A stretch of 64,000 nucleotides of DNA from Dipteris shenzhenensis (taxonomy: Eukaryota > Polypodiophyta > Polypodiopsida > Gleicheniales), in the NCBI GenBank assembly GCA_047967505.1, contig CM106538.1, one strand, 5' to 3'. Both the position numbers and the translations under genes were made by a program. Within the stretch, counting starts at the first letter, position 1. Each line of letters starts with the position of its first letter. Under the pieces are notes generated by a model. That model had not been told where the DNA came from and made no database searches. It was given only the letters and a program-made list of their open reading frames with translations. Below, piece by piece: positions 11,527 through 21,689 of the stretch.

Positions 11527-11772
11527 GGTGGTGAATGCACTGTACGTAATCGGGGGACTGAATATGTGAAGAGCCCTGAGATGTTGAAGCTCTTAAGCAC
11601 AATCAATCCAAAAAATGGATTGATCCACATACCAACAAAAGATGAAAGTGTGGGAAGGGCAGTTGATGTTTGGGGTTTGGGATGCTTACTGTATGAGCTT
11701 TTGACAGGAGAGTATCTTCTTTATGATGAAGACTGGACAAGATTTTTTGTCCGTGTTACATTTCCCTCTGAA
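11527..11772 (+). CDS. Exon of a protein-kinase-like gene (activation segment end and subdomain IX)
   Basis: The 246-bp exon is flanked by CCTACAG and a perfect GTAAGT donor (11773-11778) and is open in one frame, phase 0 at both ends. It encodes GGECTVRNRGTEYVKSPEML, a kinase activation-segment end with SPE in the place of APE, and DVWGLGCLLYELLTG, subdomain IX with its conserved Asp. It ends YDEDWTRFFVRVTFPSE. The next exon (56442) starts ELITDEK in the same phase. Surrounding DNA is repeat, and this block is clean coding sequence. The wording recalls a plant kinase-like family with TEYIKSPEML and LLYELLTG motifs (possibly the PP2C/kinase group near At3g63330-At3g63340), but that assignment is from memory and uncertain. 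Catalytic-loop exons are not in the window. Confidence 0.87.
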
Positions 11773-12892
11773 GTAAGTGCTTTTCATTGATAACACATAA
11801 TAGAGTCATGAAAATTGAATGATGTGACCGTTGTTTAACCCTGCTTGGCAGGAATTTTGTCACAATACATCACTTCATAAGAAGTGCTTCTAGAATTCAA
11901 GCTCAAAACTTGATAGAAAGATTATTGAACAAGACATTTATCTTTGACCCTATTGATATTGAATGCATACTGATTCAATGGCTTTAAAATTTCTATAATT
12001 GAACTATTATAGTCGTTATTCTCCAGCAACCTTGACATAGGCAATAGAGGTTTGTTTCAAACATGCTCTTGCTACAAAATATGAAAATGTTTAAGATAAA
12101 TTAACCCTTTGAGATTTTGGACTATGCCTTTAGAAAAGCTAGAGCTTTCTGTAAAAAATGTGCATTTTCAGGTTGTTTTGCAAATAGTACTATGACATGA
12201 AGTTGGGGGTAATAAACTTCACGCACCTCTTCACTTCCTACTACTTTCGAACTGAATGATAGAGATATTTATCATTGAGAAAAGGACATTAAAAAGAATC
12301 TTTTATACCAAGAGACCATACCATACTTTCCTTCCTTAGATGTGAATGAAGATGGTAACATTCCAAGTGATGTTGTACTCAAGGATCAGCGGAGGCCATA
12401 ATCTCAGCAAGCTGGTCTGCGCCAAAGAGAAGAGCAATACGTTGCTGAAAGAAGATCTTGCGGCTCAACATGACATGAACTGATATATATTGAGGAGTTT
12501 GAAGGGGCTGATTGGGTCGGATGGGTAGGTTCCGAGGAAACATTGCACCTCCTTCATGATACCTTTATAATTAGCTCAAAACACTCTGCAAAATATCATA
12601 AGACACAAAGACCCATAACTTTCAGTAGAGACATGACATCAAATATTCAAACACATATCCAAATGCGCCTTGAAATTGGCTTCGCTCTAATATAAGTTTC
12701 GTAAGAAACAGAGAAGTGGTCGGAAAGATATGGGCAGCTTACTGGACGGGGGTAAAAATTGTCATGAAAACAGATTGCCAGACACAGAGACTCATAACCT
12801 TTTGCTATAGTATCTGATTCAAAATCTAATCACACTGAGACATGCGCCTTGAAGAGAGCTTTGTGCTGATATAAGTATCATCAAAATCAGAC
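11773..12892. other. AT-rich intronic DNA with a diverged direct repeat
   Basis: No gene is seen. Two related stretches starting at about 12601 and 12780 (spacing about 180 bp) share AGACACA(A/G)AGAC(C/T)CATAAC and, later, ATGCGCCTTGAA followed by CTNATATAAGT. They are probably remnants of a tandemly duplicated or repeated element. Confidence 0.55.
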
Positions 12893-13660
12893 TACCGAGG
12901 CTAAAAGTGCCACCTCAACCCTGTAGTAGTCTCAGAGAAGAAAGGAGAATCCTTCCATTCCCTGAAGAAAGAAGCCCTCCTAGCCGAGGCTGCATGGGAG
13001 TCTCCCTGCATACCCGTCCATACGGCCATCAAAGTATGTACGGTGTCTGTCCAGATACTAGCCAATGTATGCGAGGGATGAACCTGAGTACCCTCCAAAG
13101 CCTCTGTGCATATGGCTCTCCAGATATGCCAGGATGCTATGCTCGCTAGAATCTCCCAAGAAGTATCCACAAAGGCATGTACAGCTGTAAAAGGAAGGTG
13201 TGGTACCACATCCCAACGAACAGGACTCAGTCCGCTGACGTCGAACCGAAATGGCCCGAGAGGAGTCAAATCTCTCATAGAATACTTGAGGCCCTGTAAG
13301 AGAAAGCCAAGCCACTGAGCCCCATGTCATAAAAAATGGGGAGTGGGCAAAGTGACTGAAAATCCTGGCTACCCCCATCCAAATCATCCTCGCCTGTCTG
13401 CAATCCCATAAGCAATGTTGAATAGTCTCGGAAGCAGAGAGGCATCGAGGGCAAGTAGGGTCGGCTCCAAACCTGGACCTCCAAAGGTTCACTACAATCC
13501 CACCATGGATAGAAAGCCAAAAGAAGATAGTGATCTTTCTATTCCTGTGGGATTTCCAGAGTCTCCTCCAGAAACACCTCTGCAGATCCGCAGTGATATC
13601 AAATGTCTCCCAATGAGGAACTCTGGAAGGTCTCCAACCTCTACTACTGAGCTGATAGTT
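12893..13660 (-). pseudogene. LINE 3' fragment (ORF2 C-terminal region with zinc-finger-like motif)
   Basis: On the - strand the frame from 13699 to 13058 reads KITIFFWLSIHGGIVVNLW, then CPRCLSASETIQHCLWDC, the C-x2-C...H-x4-C zinc-binding motif found near the end of plant L1 ORF2 (zf-RVT), then PFFMTWGSVAWLSLTGPQVF. A second frame (13278 to 12901) carries AFVDTSWEILASIASWHIW. The poly(A) end is missing. It belongs to the LINE 1-3 family. Confidence 0.85.
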
Positions 13661-14283
13661 CCAGAAATGAAGAATGAAGGTAGACAAGAGGTAATACAAG
13701 AAGTCCTACAACAATGCAACACCACGGCTCCGACACCACAGCTTGTAGTCAAGGTCCAAGAAATGGTCAACACTCTGCTCAAATCTATGGGACAGGAAAT
13801 TACAGCAGCAATACACAACAAGATCGACAAATGTGATCTCTATACTGAGGTAAGAGAGCAGAAAACCATAGTAAGTAACAAGAACATTTTACGCATTGGA
13901 GGATTGCAAGACAACTGCCTTAGCTGTTATGGAATGGAAGAGGAAGAGGAACACATTGATGAGAGCAAGATCATTCAACTCAAGAAGGCAATACCACAAG
14001 TCGATTGGGATGAGAATGACATTAGCTTCATCACTCGAAAGGGTAACCAGGCACAGATTTACTTCAAAGAAAAAAGCTCAAGGGTCAAGATCCTTAGAAA
14101 AACCAACAAGCTGAAAGGTACTAGGATTTGGATATCTAAAGAGCTCACTATGACCCAACTCAAACAATGGGAAATGAACTCATCAAAGTGAAAGAAGAAA
14201 GGAAGGAAGGTAAATGGGCGGTCTACCGAGATGGGCAAGCACTGATAAGAGATTTCAAACCTAAACCCAAAGACTCTTAGTCT
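13661..14283 (+). pseudogene. ORF1-like C-terminal region of another non-LTR element
   Basis: The open frame that ends at 14191 codes from about 13661 for an acidic, charged protein: a Gln/Glu-rich helix region (VVKVQEMVNTLLKSMGQEI), then SFITRKGNQAQIYFKEKSS and KLKGTRIWISKELTMTQLKQ. After the stop the frame can be followed to KWAVYRDGQALIRDFKP, in a shifted frame. This is the pattern of ORF1/nucleic-acid-binding tails in RTE- or CR1-like plant LINEs; it does not match ORF1 of the L1 copies here. Upstream of 13661 the same frame is only antisense LINE. I infer a link to the RT fragment at 9723-10610 but cannot show it. Confidence 0.55.
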
Positions 14284-14293
14284 TAAACTGATG

Positions 14294-15238
14294 TTTTTTT
14301 TTTGTGTGCAAAAAGAGACTTCTATTAAGTATTAAGGAAAAGCGTTAGAGCAAGCTTCATATGGGATACACCATGCGATGCATGAAAAGCTCAAGAGTCA
14401 AAAAGAAAGTATTGGGGCTGATAGTGCCATCTCAATTCGGTAGAAACCTCCGAGAAAAAGGGAGAACCCCTCCAAACTTGAAGAAATATAGTCCTCCTAG
14501 AAGAGGCTGCTCATGAAGGGCCCTGCATGCTAGCCCATATGGCTATCAAAGTGTGAACCGTGTCAGTCCAAATACTCGTGAACACCTGTGATGGGTGTAT
14601 CTGAGTGCCAACCAAGGCCTCTGTATATCTGGCTCTCCAAATGTGCCAAGAGGAAATGCTTGCCAAAATCTCCCAAGAGGTGTCCACTGAAGCATGAGAA
14701 GCTCTGAAGGGAGTAAGTGGTACATCCTGAAGAGAGCAAGGCTCTATCACCTGCCGGTGGACTGAGAGTGCCCAAGAAGAAGGCTCACCCTCATAAAACA
14801 CCTGGGGGCCAGTGAGGGATAACCATGCGACCGAGCCCCAAGTCATTAAGAAAGGGGAAGTATGAAAAATGCTGAGTATTCGAGCAACCCCTTTCCAAAT
14901 AGTCCTCGCCTGACTGCAGTCCCAAAGGCAATGTCACACTGACTCCTCTGTAGAATGACAGCGAGGGCAAGTGGGATTAGCCCCAAATCGTGATCTCCAC
15001 AGGTTCACTGCAATCCCTCCATGAATAGAAAGCCAAAAGAAAAGAGTGATCTTTCTATTTCTGAGGGATTTCTAGAGCCTCCTCCAGAAATTCCTACGCA
15101 AATCTGCGGTGATGAAGCAGCTGTCCCAATGGGGGGATCTGGAAGGAATCCAACCCCTACTGCTCAGCTTAAATCTCCTGGCATTACCAACCGTGAAACG
15201 AAAGAAGGGAATCCCCCTCTCTCAGTGCCCATGATCTA
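14294..15238 (-). pseudogene. LINE 2 ORF2 C-terminal tail and 3' UTR
   Basis: Reading leftward, the zinc-binding region CPRCHSTEES is followed by FLMTWGSVAWLSLTGPQVF, ASVDTSWEILASISSWHIW and the terminal region, ending with a T-run at 14294-14303. The hairpin core GAGCAAGCTT (14348-14357) lies about 50 bases inside the poly(A) end, as in other copies. The right end at 15234-15238 is the ATCTA duplication of element X. Confidence 0.85.
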
Positions 15239-15489
15239 TGTTGGCTCTTTCCTACGGCTTTCGTAGGAAGAGCAGGGTATTCTCAGTATGCAGGGTTCCA
15301 AGGCTTTTTGTCACCTACAGATATATTGGGGTTGTCATTTGTAGTATATGTGTAGCTTAGGACCTCGAGTCGTGTTTCGTTGAGAGACATAGACTTAAGT
15401 GTGGTAAGCAAACAAAGTGCATGCATGTGTAAAAGGAACGTGTATCATCATGATTGAGGTAATGAAGGCTTTTGCCTTCATTGGGGGTT

Positions 15490-15770
15490 GCAGGGTTTAG
15501 GAGGAGTTTAAGGGTTAGAAGGAGGTTCCAAGTTTAGAAGGAGTTCCAGGGTTAGAAAGAGTTCCAAGGTTTAGAAGGAGGTTCCAGGGGTAGAAGGAGT
15601 TCCAAGGTTTAGAAGGAGATTCCAGAGTTAGAAGAAGTTCCAAGGTTTAGAGAGAGCTTCTAGAGTTTAGAAGAGGTTCCAAGTTTTAGAAGGAGGTTCC
15701 AGGGTTAGAAGGAGTTCCAAGGTTTAGAGAGAGGATCCAGAGTTTAGAAGAGGTTCCAAGGTTTAGAGTA
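15490..15770. repeat. G/A-rich minisatellite in the X LTR
   Basis: Imperfect units alternate between GGTTTAGAAGGAGGTTCCA and GGGTTAGAAGGAGTTCCAA, giving about 19-bp units and a 37-38-bp higher-order period, seven or more times. No corresponding region survives in the right LTR. Confidence 0.85.
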
Positions 15771-15839
15771 GAGTACATGGTAGAGAACTCGTCTCCCTCG
15801 TAGATCATGGAGTTTAAGGGTTGAGGAACAAAGGGTTTA

Positions 15840-15990
15840 GGAGGAGCATAGGAGTGGGAGAGGAAGAAGGTGTAAGAGCATGGGGGAAAGAAGAGAGAGA
15901 AGGGAGGAGAGAGGAGGAGGAGGAGAAGGGAGGAGGAGAGAGAAGGAGGAGGAAGAGGGAGGAGGAACAAGGAGAGCGAGAGAATAGGTT
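15840..15990. repeat. Purine-rich low-complexity tract
   Basis: Almost only G and A on the + strand (GGAGGAGGAGGAGAAGGGAG and similar). It is part of the X LTR, downstream of the inferred transcription start on the - strand. Confidence 0.8.
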
Positions 15991-16118
15991 GCAAGGTTAG
16001 GACATGCTTTTGGACGTGGAGTGCAAGGAAGCATGGACACTTGAGACAATTGCTTGGAATACCAAAGTAGAACTCAGCACAATGCCCCAAAGAGTGTGGG
16101 CTTCATTCCATTATGGGG

Positions 16119-16126
16119 TATTTATA
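16119..16126 (-). promoter_or_regulatory. TATA box in the 3' LTR of X
   Basis: The reverse complement is TATAAATA, a consensus TATA box. It lies about 50 bases downstream (on the - strand) of the 13-bp array. The same box is present at 18107-18114 in the other LTR. Confidence 0.75.
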
Positions 16127-16177
16127 CAAGTTGGAGAGCTTCTCTCTCTGCATGTAGGAAGTGTAACACCTTCTCTG

Positions 16178-16466
16178 TCTACATGTAGAACTTGCATGTA
16201 GAACTCGCATGTACAAGTCGTATGTAGAACTTGCATGTACAACTTGCATGTACAACTCGCATGTACAACTCGCATGTAGGAGTTGCATGTAGGAGTTGTA
16301 TGTAGAAGTCGTATGTAGAACTTGCATCTAGAACTCGCATGTACAACTCACATGTAGGAGTTGCATCTAGGAGTTGTATGTAGAAGTTGTATGTAGAATT
16401 TACATGTAGAACTCGCATGTACAACTCGCATGTAGGAGTTGCATGTAGAACTTGCATGTAGAACAT
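16178..16466. repeat. 13-bp minisatellite array in the left X LTR
   Basis: About 22 units of the type CTYGCATGTAGAA/CTCGCATGTACAA/GTYGYATGTAGGA in mixed order. Many units contain TGCATG, the reverse complement of the plant RY motif CATGCA. Because the period is 13, the array is open in several frames and yields 13-residue pseudo-peptide repeats on the - strand, which I do not take as coding. Confidence 0.92.
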
Positions 16467-16689
16467 GCAAGTTGGATTTCTAAGAGGGATTATTTCTAGC
16501 CTTATGCAAGTACAAGCGGAGCTTTGCCGCTACTCTACACACACATTATGTTCTACCTAAGTCCATGTTGACACAGAGTCAACATACTCCCAGATCCATT
16601 TTATCACCCATCCTCGGCGGGTTGTGGCTGATTGCGAGCACGTACCTGGGTTGCCATGCTTTTAGTCCAGTGGCTGTGAAACTTGTGTC

Positions 16690-17560
16690 GTGCCAGTCGA
16701 TCCTATTGTAAAGTCTTAGCACCATACAATTTTCGCGCAGTTTCCAGGTAGCCTGTATCCACCATTTGCTCGAACAGAGATATGTGGCGTGCTTCTAAGG
16801 AGATCACTCTTTGATAGAGTCGGCTTGTAATCTGAGCATCGACCCTTTCATTGGGATTAAAGCTGAGTGAAGGCAAATAGGAATCAAGGTAACATGGGAC
16901 CTCCAGAATGAATTCCAATGTTTTACAGAATATAGCACTTAGGTGAAGGAAGCGATCAATGTTGCCGCACATTATTTGCTCATGCTGCTGAAGTGCTCGG
17001 ACCATTGTGCCTTGGATATTCCATTCTACGCCAGAGTATGGTTCGATCATTGGCCAATTAATGGTTCAATCTTCAGCCAAAGTGTGTATGTTGGCTTCCC
17101 ATTTTTTACGCTGTGGAACTGCATAGAACTTGGGATGGGTTTTGAGACATGGAGGTGCCCGTAGGTACTCCTTCAAGAAGATTACATCAAAGAGCTTGGG
17201 GCGGCGGTGCCAATCAGGTTGTGAATCCAACTTGCTAATCCAACCTTCACTAATTTGACGTTGACGAAGGTTGGTAGGAAAGTTGTCTAGGGTCCATCCA
17301 CCTCGAGTTTTCATATCAGGATATTTGCTCCAAAATTCCTTGATGGGGTTACTGGGAAGTGGTATCTCATCAAAATCATACTAGATGGTTGTATATGCCT
17401 CCTTAAGCTTTCTCATTTGCAAGGTGACCTTTGCCTGTTGAGGAATGTCTTCAGTGGTATTGGACCATTGGTCCAAGACTTGTGCTTGTGAAGTGCTGGC
17501 CTCTTGAGCAGTAGCAAGTTGGTCCTTTAAGATTCTGCATTCCCGTGTAAGCTCTCTTGG
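16690..17560 (-). pseudogene. Unrecognised ORF inside element X
   Basis: A single - strand frame of about 290 codons with two internal stops (about 17383 and 17068) and one at its end (about 16703). It runs from SPRELTRECRILKDQLATAQ, a likely coiled-coil region, through QWSNTTEDIPQQAKVTLQMR and FWSKYPDMKTRGGWTLDNFP, to CGNIDRFLHLSAIFCKTLEF and SLEARHISLFEQMVDTGYLE. The N-terminal part is lost at the LINE tail: residues encoded right of about 17560 are antisense LINE. I do not recognise a domain. It could be a gag-like or captured gene. The consistent reading frame suggests it was once translated. Confidence 0.6.
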
Positions 17561-17564
17561 GCTC

Positions 17565-18059
17565 TTCACATCCGACGACACCTTGTGGAGTCGTGCTCTC
17601 TGGAGGATGTTCCGGCCACTCTTTTCAGGGCTACTCACTCCTCGGTCGACTCTCCATGGGAGATCCTAGCTAGCATTGCAGCATGGCATATTTGGAGAGC
17701 CAGATGCACTGAGGCTTTGGAGGGTTCTTAGGTTCACCCTTCTCAGATCTTGGCCATTACTTGGACAGATACGATACACACTCTGATGGCCATTTGGGCA
17801 ACCATGCAGGAATCATCTCGAGCAGCCTCCTCCATGAGAGTTACTTTTCTCGGAGATTGGAGAGACTCTCCCTTCTTTGTTGAGACTTCTACAGGGTTGA
17901 GATGGCATTTTCAGCCTCAGCCTTGGTTTCTTTCTACCTCATTCCTCTGAGGTGTTTTTTATTACATACTTAGCATGGTGTATTCCCGCACAGAGCTTGC
18001 TCTAGCGGGTTTCTTTCTTACTTAATAGAAGTCTCTTTTTTGGGGGGGGAAAAAAAAAA
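17565..18059 (+). pseudogene. LINE 3' fragment inserted in element X
   Basis: The frame reads SSVDSPWEILASIAAWHIW, TDTIHTLMAIWATMQES and GLRWHFQPQPWF, the very end of ORF2 in the LINE 1-3 family. The 3' UTR hairpin follows at 17985-18009, and the A-run ends at 18059. It is 5' truncated. It replaces the outer part of the right LTR and the N-terminus of the X ORF. Confidence 0.88.
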
Positions 18060-18548
18060 GAACTCAATACAATGCCGCAAAGAGTGGGCTTCATTCCATT
18101 ATGGGGTATTTATACAAGTTGGAGAGCTTCTCTCTCTACATGTAGGAAGTGTAACACCTTCTCTCTCTATATGTAGAACTCGCATGTACAAGTCGTATGT
18201 AGAACTTGCATGTACAACTCGTATGTAGAACTCGCATGTAGAACTTGCATGTAGAACTCGCATGTAGGAGTTGAATGTAGGAGTTATATGTAGAAGTCGT
18301 ATGTAGAACTTGCATGTACAACTCGCATGTACAACTCGCATGTAGGAGTTGTATGTAGAAGTCATATGTAGAACTTGCATGTAGAACTCGCATGTAGGAG
18401 TTGCATGTCGAACTTGCATGTAGAACATGCAAGTTGGATTTCTAAGAGGGATTATTTCTAGCCTTATGCAAGTACAAGCGGAGCTCTGCCGCTACTCTCT
18501 ACACACACATTCTGTTCTACCTAAGTCTATGTTGGCACAGAGTCAACA
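18060..18548 (-). repeat. 5' LTR of element X (partial)
   Basis: It matches 16064-16584 of the other LTR: TATA box at 18107-18114, the 13-bp array at about 18168-18428, and the shared end through GTGGAGTTGG-type flanks to CAACA. The outer part is missing. The right end abuts the ATCTA duplication. Confidence 0.85.
18168..18428. repeat. 13-bp minisatellite array in the right X LTR
   Basis: About 20 units of the same kind as at 16178-16466, but in a different order and number, so units have turned over since the two LTRs were identical. Confidence 0.9.
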
Positions 18549-21500
18549 ATCTATCCACTCCCACTCTCCTCGAGAAAGCTCCCATCCAAGTGGTGGAAGT
18601 AATAGGCATCTCAACTGTCCATTCCATCGGGATGGCTGCATCTATGTGCTGAATCCTGCGTGCTACCCCTCTGAGGTAACTCACAGACTGTAGTCTCTGA
18701 TCCTCAGGTAGCCTGATAAATGCCTTCCAAGTGCCTACTGTGTAGGCGAGGCCTCTCTCCCATCTAGACCACTGCATGTAATGGGAAGTGCCCAGTGGTC
18801 AGCCATGCTCATCAAGTATACTATCGTTCCAAGTGATCGGCTGCCTATCAATCTCTTCGAGGGTAGAGAGTGGAACCCTTCGAAGAGTGTTCTTGAAGCT
18901 TCCCCAAGCTTTCAGGATGGCAGTCATGAGAGGAGAGGCAGGAGATCTGAGAGGGGCGGAAGTAAAAATCCAGCGAGGGCTATCCACCCAATCATGTCCC
19001 AAGGTAGGTGTGCAAGCCTAAATGCATCCAAAAAAGAAATCCTTCCAAGGTTTCTACCCAAGCATGAGTCCCCTCACCACCACAAAGCAATGCCCTGCAG
19101 TGCAAGTCCGAGTCAATGATATTAAGGCCCCCTTCACATGTAGGGAGAATAATGATATCCAAGACCACCCTTGCTTACAACATCTACCGTGCCATCAAGT
19201 CCACTCCGTAAAAAATTCCTGACTAGTCTAATGAGCTGAGTGATGCAATCCCTATACTGGCACCAGCAAGAACACACAAACCAGGTGGTGGCCAAAAGAA
19301 CCTGGTTCACTACCAGAACTCTAGATGCAAGGTCGAGTTTGGCTGAGCTCCAAAAAATGAGCTTTTTCCTTATACTCTCCAGTATTGGGGCAAACTGCTG
19401 TGATGGAGAGATGCCCAATCCTACCTGGCATCCCAGATATCTGACAGGAACACCCCTCTGAGTCCAGGAAAAGCCAATGTCAACTCCCCAACCTGGAGTG
19501 TCCTCATCACTGATCCAAAAGCCAAAGGATTTATGCCAGTTAATGTGTGCCCCTGCAGCTGAGCAAAAGATATCCAAGGCTGTCCAGAAAGAATCAAGTG
19601 ACTGCAAAGAGGCCTCAATAAAAATAGCAGTGTCATCATCCAAGTCACAGTCAAGAAGCTCCTGCTTCTGTCTCAAGGGCAATCTCAGCCTGAGATCTAA
19701 GGAAGATACTCATAGCTTCTGCCACAAAAAGAAAGAGGAAGGGGGCTAAAGGTCATCCCTGATGAACTGACCTGGAAATCTGAAACATGTCACCCCTTAC
19801 CCCTCCGATCAAAACCTGGCTGTGGGCTGATCTGTAAAGGGAGGCCACCCCTCTAATCCATGCATCTGAAAATCCAAATCGTAGAAGAGTGCCCTCAAGA
19901 AAACCCCAATCTACTTTGTCATAGGCTTTCTAAAAGTCCAAGAGTAGAACAGCAAAAGGAAAAGATATTATCAAATATGCTCTTGCCATGCACAAAGCCT
20001 GTCTGAGTATCATGGATGAGGTCTAAGAGAAGGGGCTGCAATCGAATGCTGATCGCTTTGGCAAGGATTTTGTATAGAGTGCCCAAAAGAGTGATGGGTC
20101 TCCAATGGGATACAAAATTCATGTTGCCATCTTTTGGGATAAGGTGTATGAGTCCCTCAGTCAGTGAGTCAGGCATCTCACCCGAGTCCCAAATGCCGTG
20201 CAGAGCTGAAGTAATATGATCACCTATCATATCCCAAAAGGCTGTAAAAAAAGATGGAGTAAGACCATCGGAACTAGGGCACTTGCCTCTATGAAGGGCA
20301 GAGAGAGCAGTCCTGAACTTTGTGTTGGTAAAGCGTGCATCAAGTGAGCATATCATCCTAGTGTGACAGACACAGGTAAACTCTGCCAAACTACATCTCT
20401 AGCCACATCTCTGGCCTATGTGTCAGGATCTACAAAAAGAAGGGAGGCATAAAAATTTGTCGCCAAGTGCATGACGGTATCCGGATGAGACTGCAAAACG
20501 CCATCAGAGTCAATAAGCTACCTGACACTCTCTCTACTATGTCTGGGACCAAGTGTAGAGAAAAAGTTTTTATTGACTCTCCCTCCCATCTGTATCCAAA
20601 AGGACTCCCGTGCATGAAAGGCATACTCTGCTCTCCAATCAAGCAATGTCTGCAAGTGAGCCCTTGCTATAGCAAGCCGCTCCTGTATCCAAGCATCTGA
20701 TGGTCATCTTTGCTCCTCCCTCTGCAAGGCTGCCAACTGTCGGCGGATACCAATCTCCCGCCTGAGTACCTCACCTCGTCGAGCACTAGCGACAGAGTGA
20801 TAAAAGTCGATGATATTGGCAAGTGCTGTGGCCACATGTGAAGGATCGGCCACCCTCCCCTACAAGTGAGAAACCCAGATCTTCAAGACTGCCTCTGTGA
20901 GAGTCTCATCTATGTATAAGGCATCGGGGATCCTGATACTGTGAGACCGTCCTCTCAGATGGGGCTCTGAGATAGACAAAACTACTGGAAAATGGTCGGA
21001 GGTGGAAACACCAGGTGCAATGCAAACTGTCCCCCCTCTATCAAGAGCCCAGTCATCCACATAGAATTTGTCAATCCGTAGGCATCTGCACCCTACGGTT
21101 CGACCACGAAAACAAAAGGAACTGAGACTGAATATGAAATGCATCATCTGACTAAACATCTCTATCACTGAACCTGAACAAGAAGGCATCCCAAGCTGCT
21201 CTCTCGAGGGAATGAATACCACCTTCTCTGCCCCCTTGCTTATCGGATGGTGCCTCAACCATGTTGAAGTCACCTCCAATAATCCACGAATTTGCAATGT
21301 CAGCATACGAGAGCAACTCTTTCCAAAAAAGAACATGGTCCCCTCTATTGTTTGGAGCAGGTTGAGGAAACGAACCTTATGTCTGTCAATCAAAAGTAAA
21401 ATCCACTGGGCCCTAGAGGGGGTGATGGTACTATGTCCAATGACCAGAGGAGGGAGAATAGAATCTGAAACTGATATGCATGTACCTCCTCTGTTTCCCA

Positions 21501-21673
21501 AGGCAGGAAGCCAAAAAGTCCGGCCTGAAAGCAGCTTACCTGACTTGGAGCAATCTCTGGCATCCAGTTTGTGTTCCTGACACACCTGGATGGAGCTGAT
21601 TCCTGATCAGCTGTTTGCGATGACGATGAGGGATGCCGCCCAATCCCTGTATATTCCAACTGGCTATCCTCAT
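18549..21673 (-). pseudogene. LINE 2 ORF2: endonuclease and reverse transcriptase, inactivated
   Basis: It starts at 21673 with the MRI-SWN endonuclease start, shown in the overlap with ORF1. Then QEHKLDARDCSKS, and GVSTSDHFPVVL with its catalytic SDH. RT follows with KGKCPSSDGLTPSFF-like, LIHLIPKDGN, WRPITLLGTLYKILAKAI and DTQTGFVHGKSIFDNIF. At about 19640 the catalytic box reads LDDDTAIF in place of F/YADD-type wording. Then NWHKSFGF, RYLGCQVGLGISPSQQF and NQVLLATTWFVCS. Frameshifts occur at least at 20860, 20389, 19919 and 19134. It continues in the tail at 14294-15238. Confidence 0.85.
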
Positions 21674-21689
21674 CGGTAGGAGGAAGCGG

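Larger units (their letters stand above)
15239..16584 (-). repeat. 3' LTR of element X
   Basis: This 1346-bp LTR is TG...CA. Reading on the - strand from 16584 it has a start TGTTGACTCTGTGTCAAC, the 13-bp array (16466-16178), the TATA box (16126-16119), a purine/pyrimidine-biased stretch (15990-15840), a second minisatellite (about 15770-15490) and the end at 15239. I infer U3 to be the part from 16584 to about 16090. Confidence 0.85.
15239..18548 (-). mobile_element. Element X: LTR retrotransposon with minisatellite-bearing LTRs and an unrecognised ORF
   Basis: The ends TG (15239) and CA (18548) are flanked by the 5-bp duplication ATCTA at 15234-15238 and 18549-18553, and LINE 2 is continuous across it. 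The left LTR is 15239-16584. The right LTR survives only as 18060-18548, its other part lost where a LINE tail lies (17565-18059). The 489-bp shared part is nearly collinear in the two copies. A TATA box and the ORF orientation both point to the - strand, and GGATCTGGGAGTA just before TGTTGAC is a candidate polypurine tract. The interior has no gag, protease, RT or integrase that I can recognise. Confidence 0.85.

Noticed and set aside
13415-13660. N-terminal part of the 258-codon + strand frame as a protein.
   Set aside because: It is the antisense of the LINE zinc-finger region; only the part after about 13660 has its own signal.
15480-15560. Telomere-like GGGTTTAG units.
   Set aside because: They occur inside a 19-bp minisatellite unit and never as a tandem TTTAGGG array.
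16103-16466. Open frames with 13-residue repeats on the - strand (MQVLHTTSTYN-like), also at 18099-18432.
   Set aside because: A 13-bp tandem array without stops is open in several frames by arithmetic. Similar peptides appear in more than one frame and there is no start context or domain.
17560-17638. N-terminal residues of the - strand frame in element X.
   Set aside because: They are antisense to the LINE tail that begins at about 17565, not part of the X protein.
15700-18548. CRISPR-like repeat array.
   Set aside because: The 13-bp units have no spacers and lie in LTRs of a plant retroelement.
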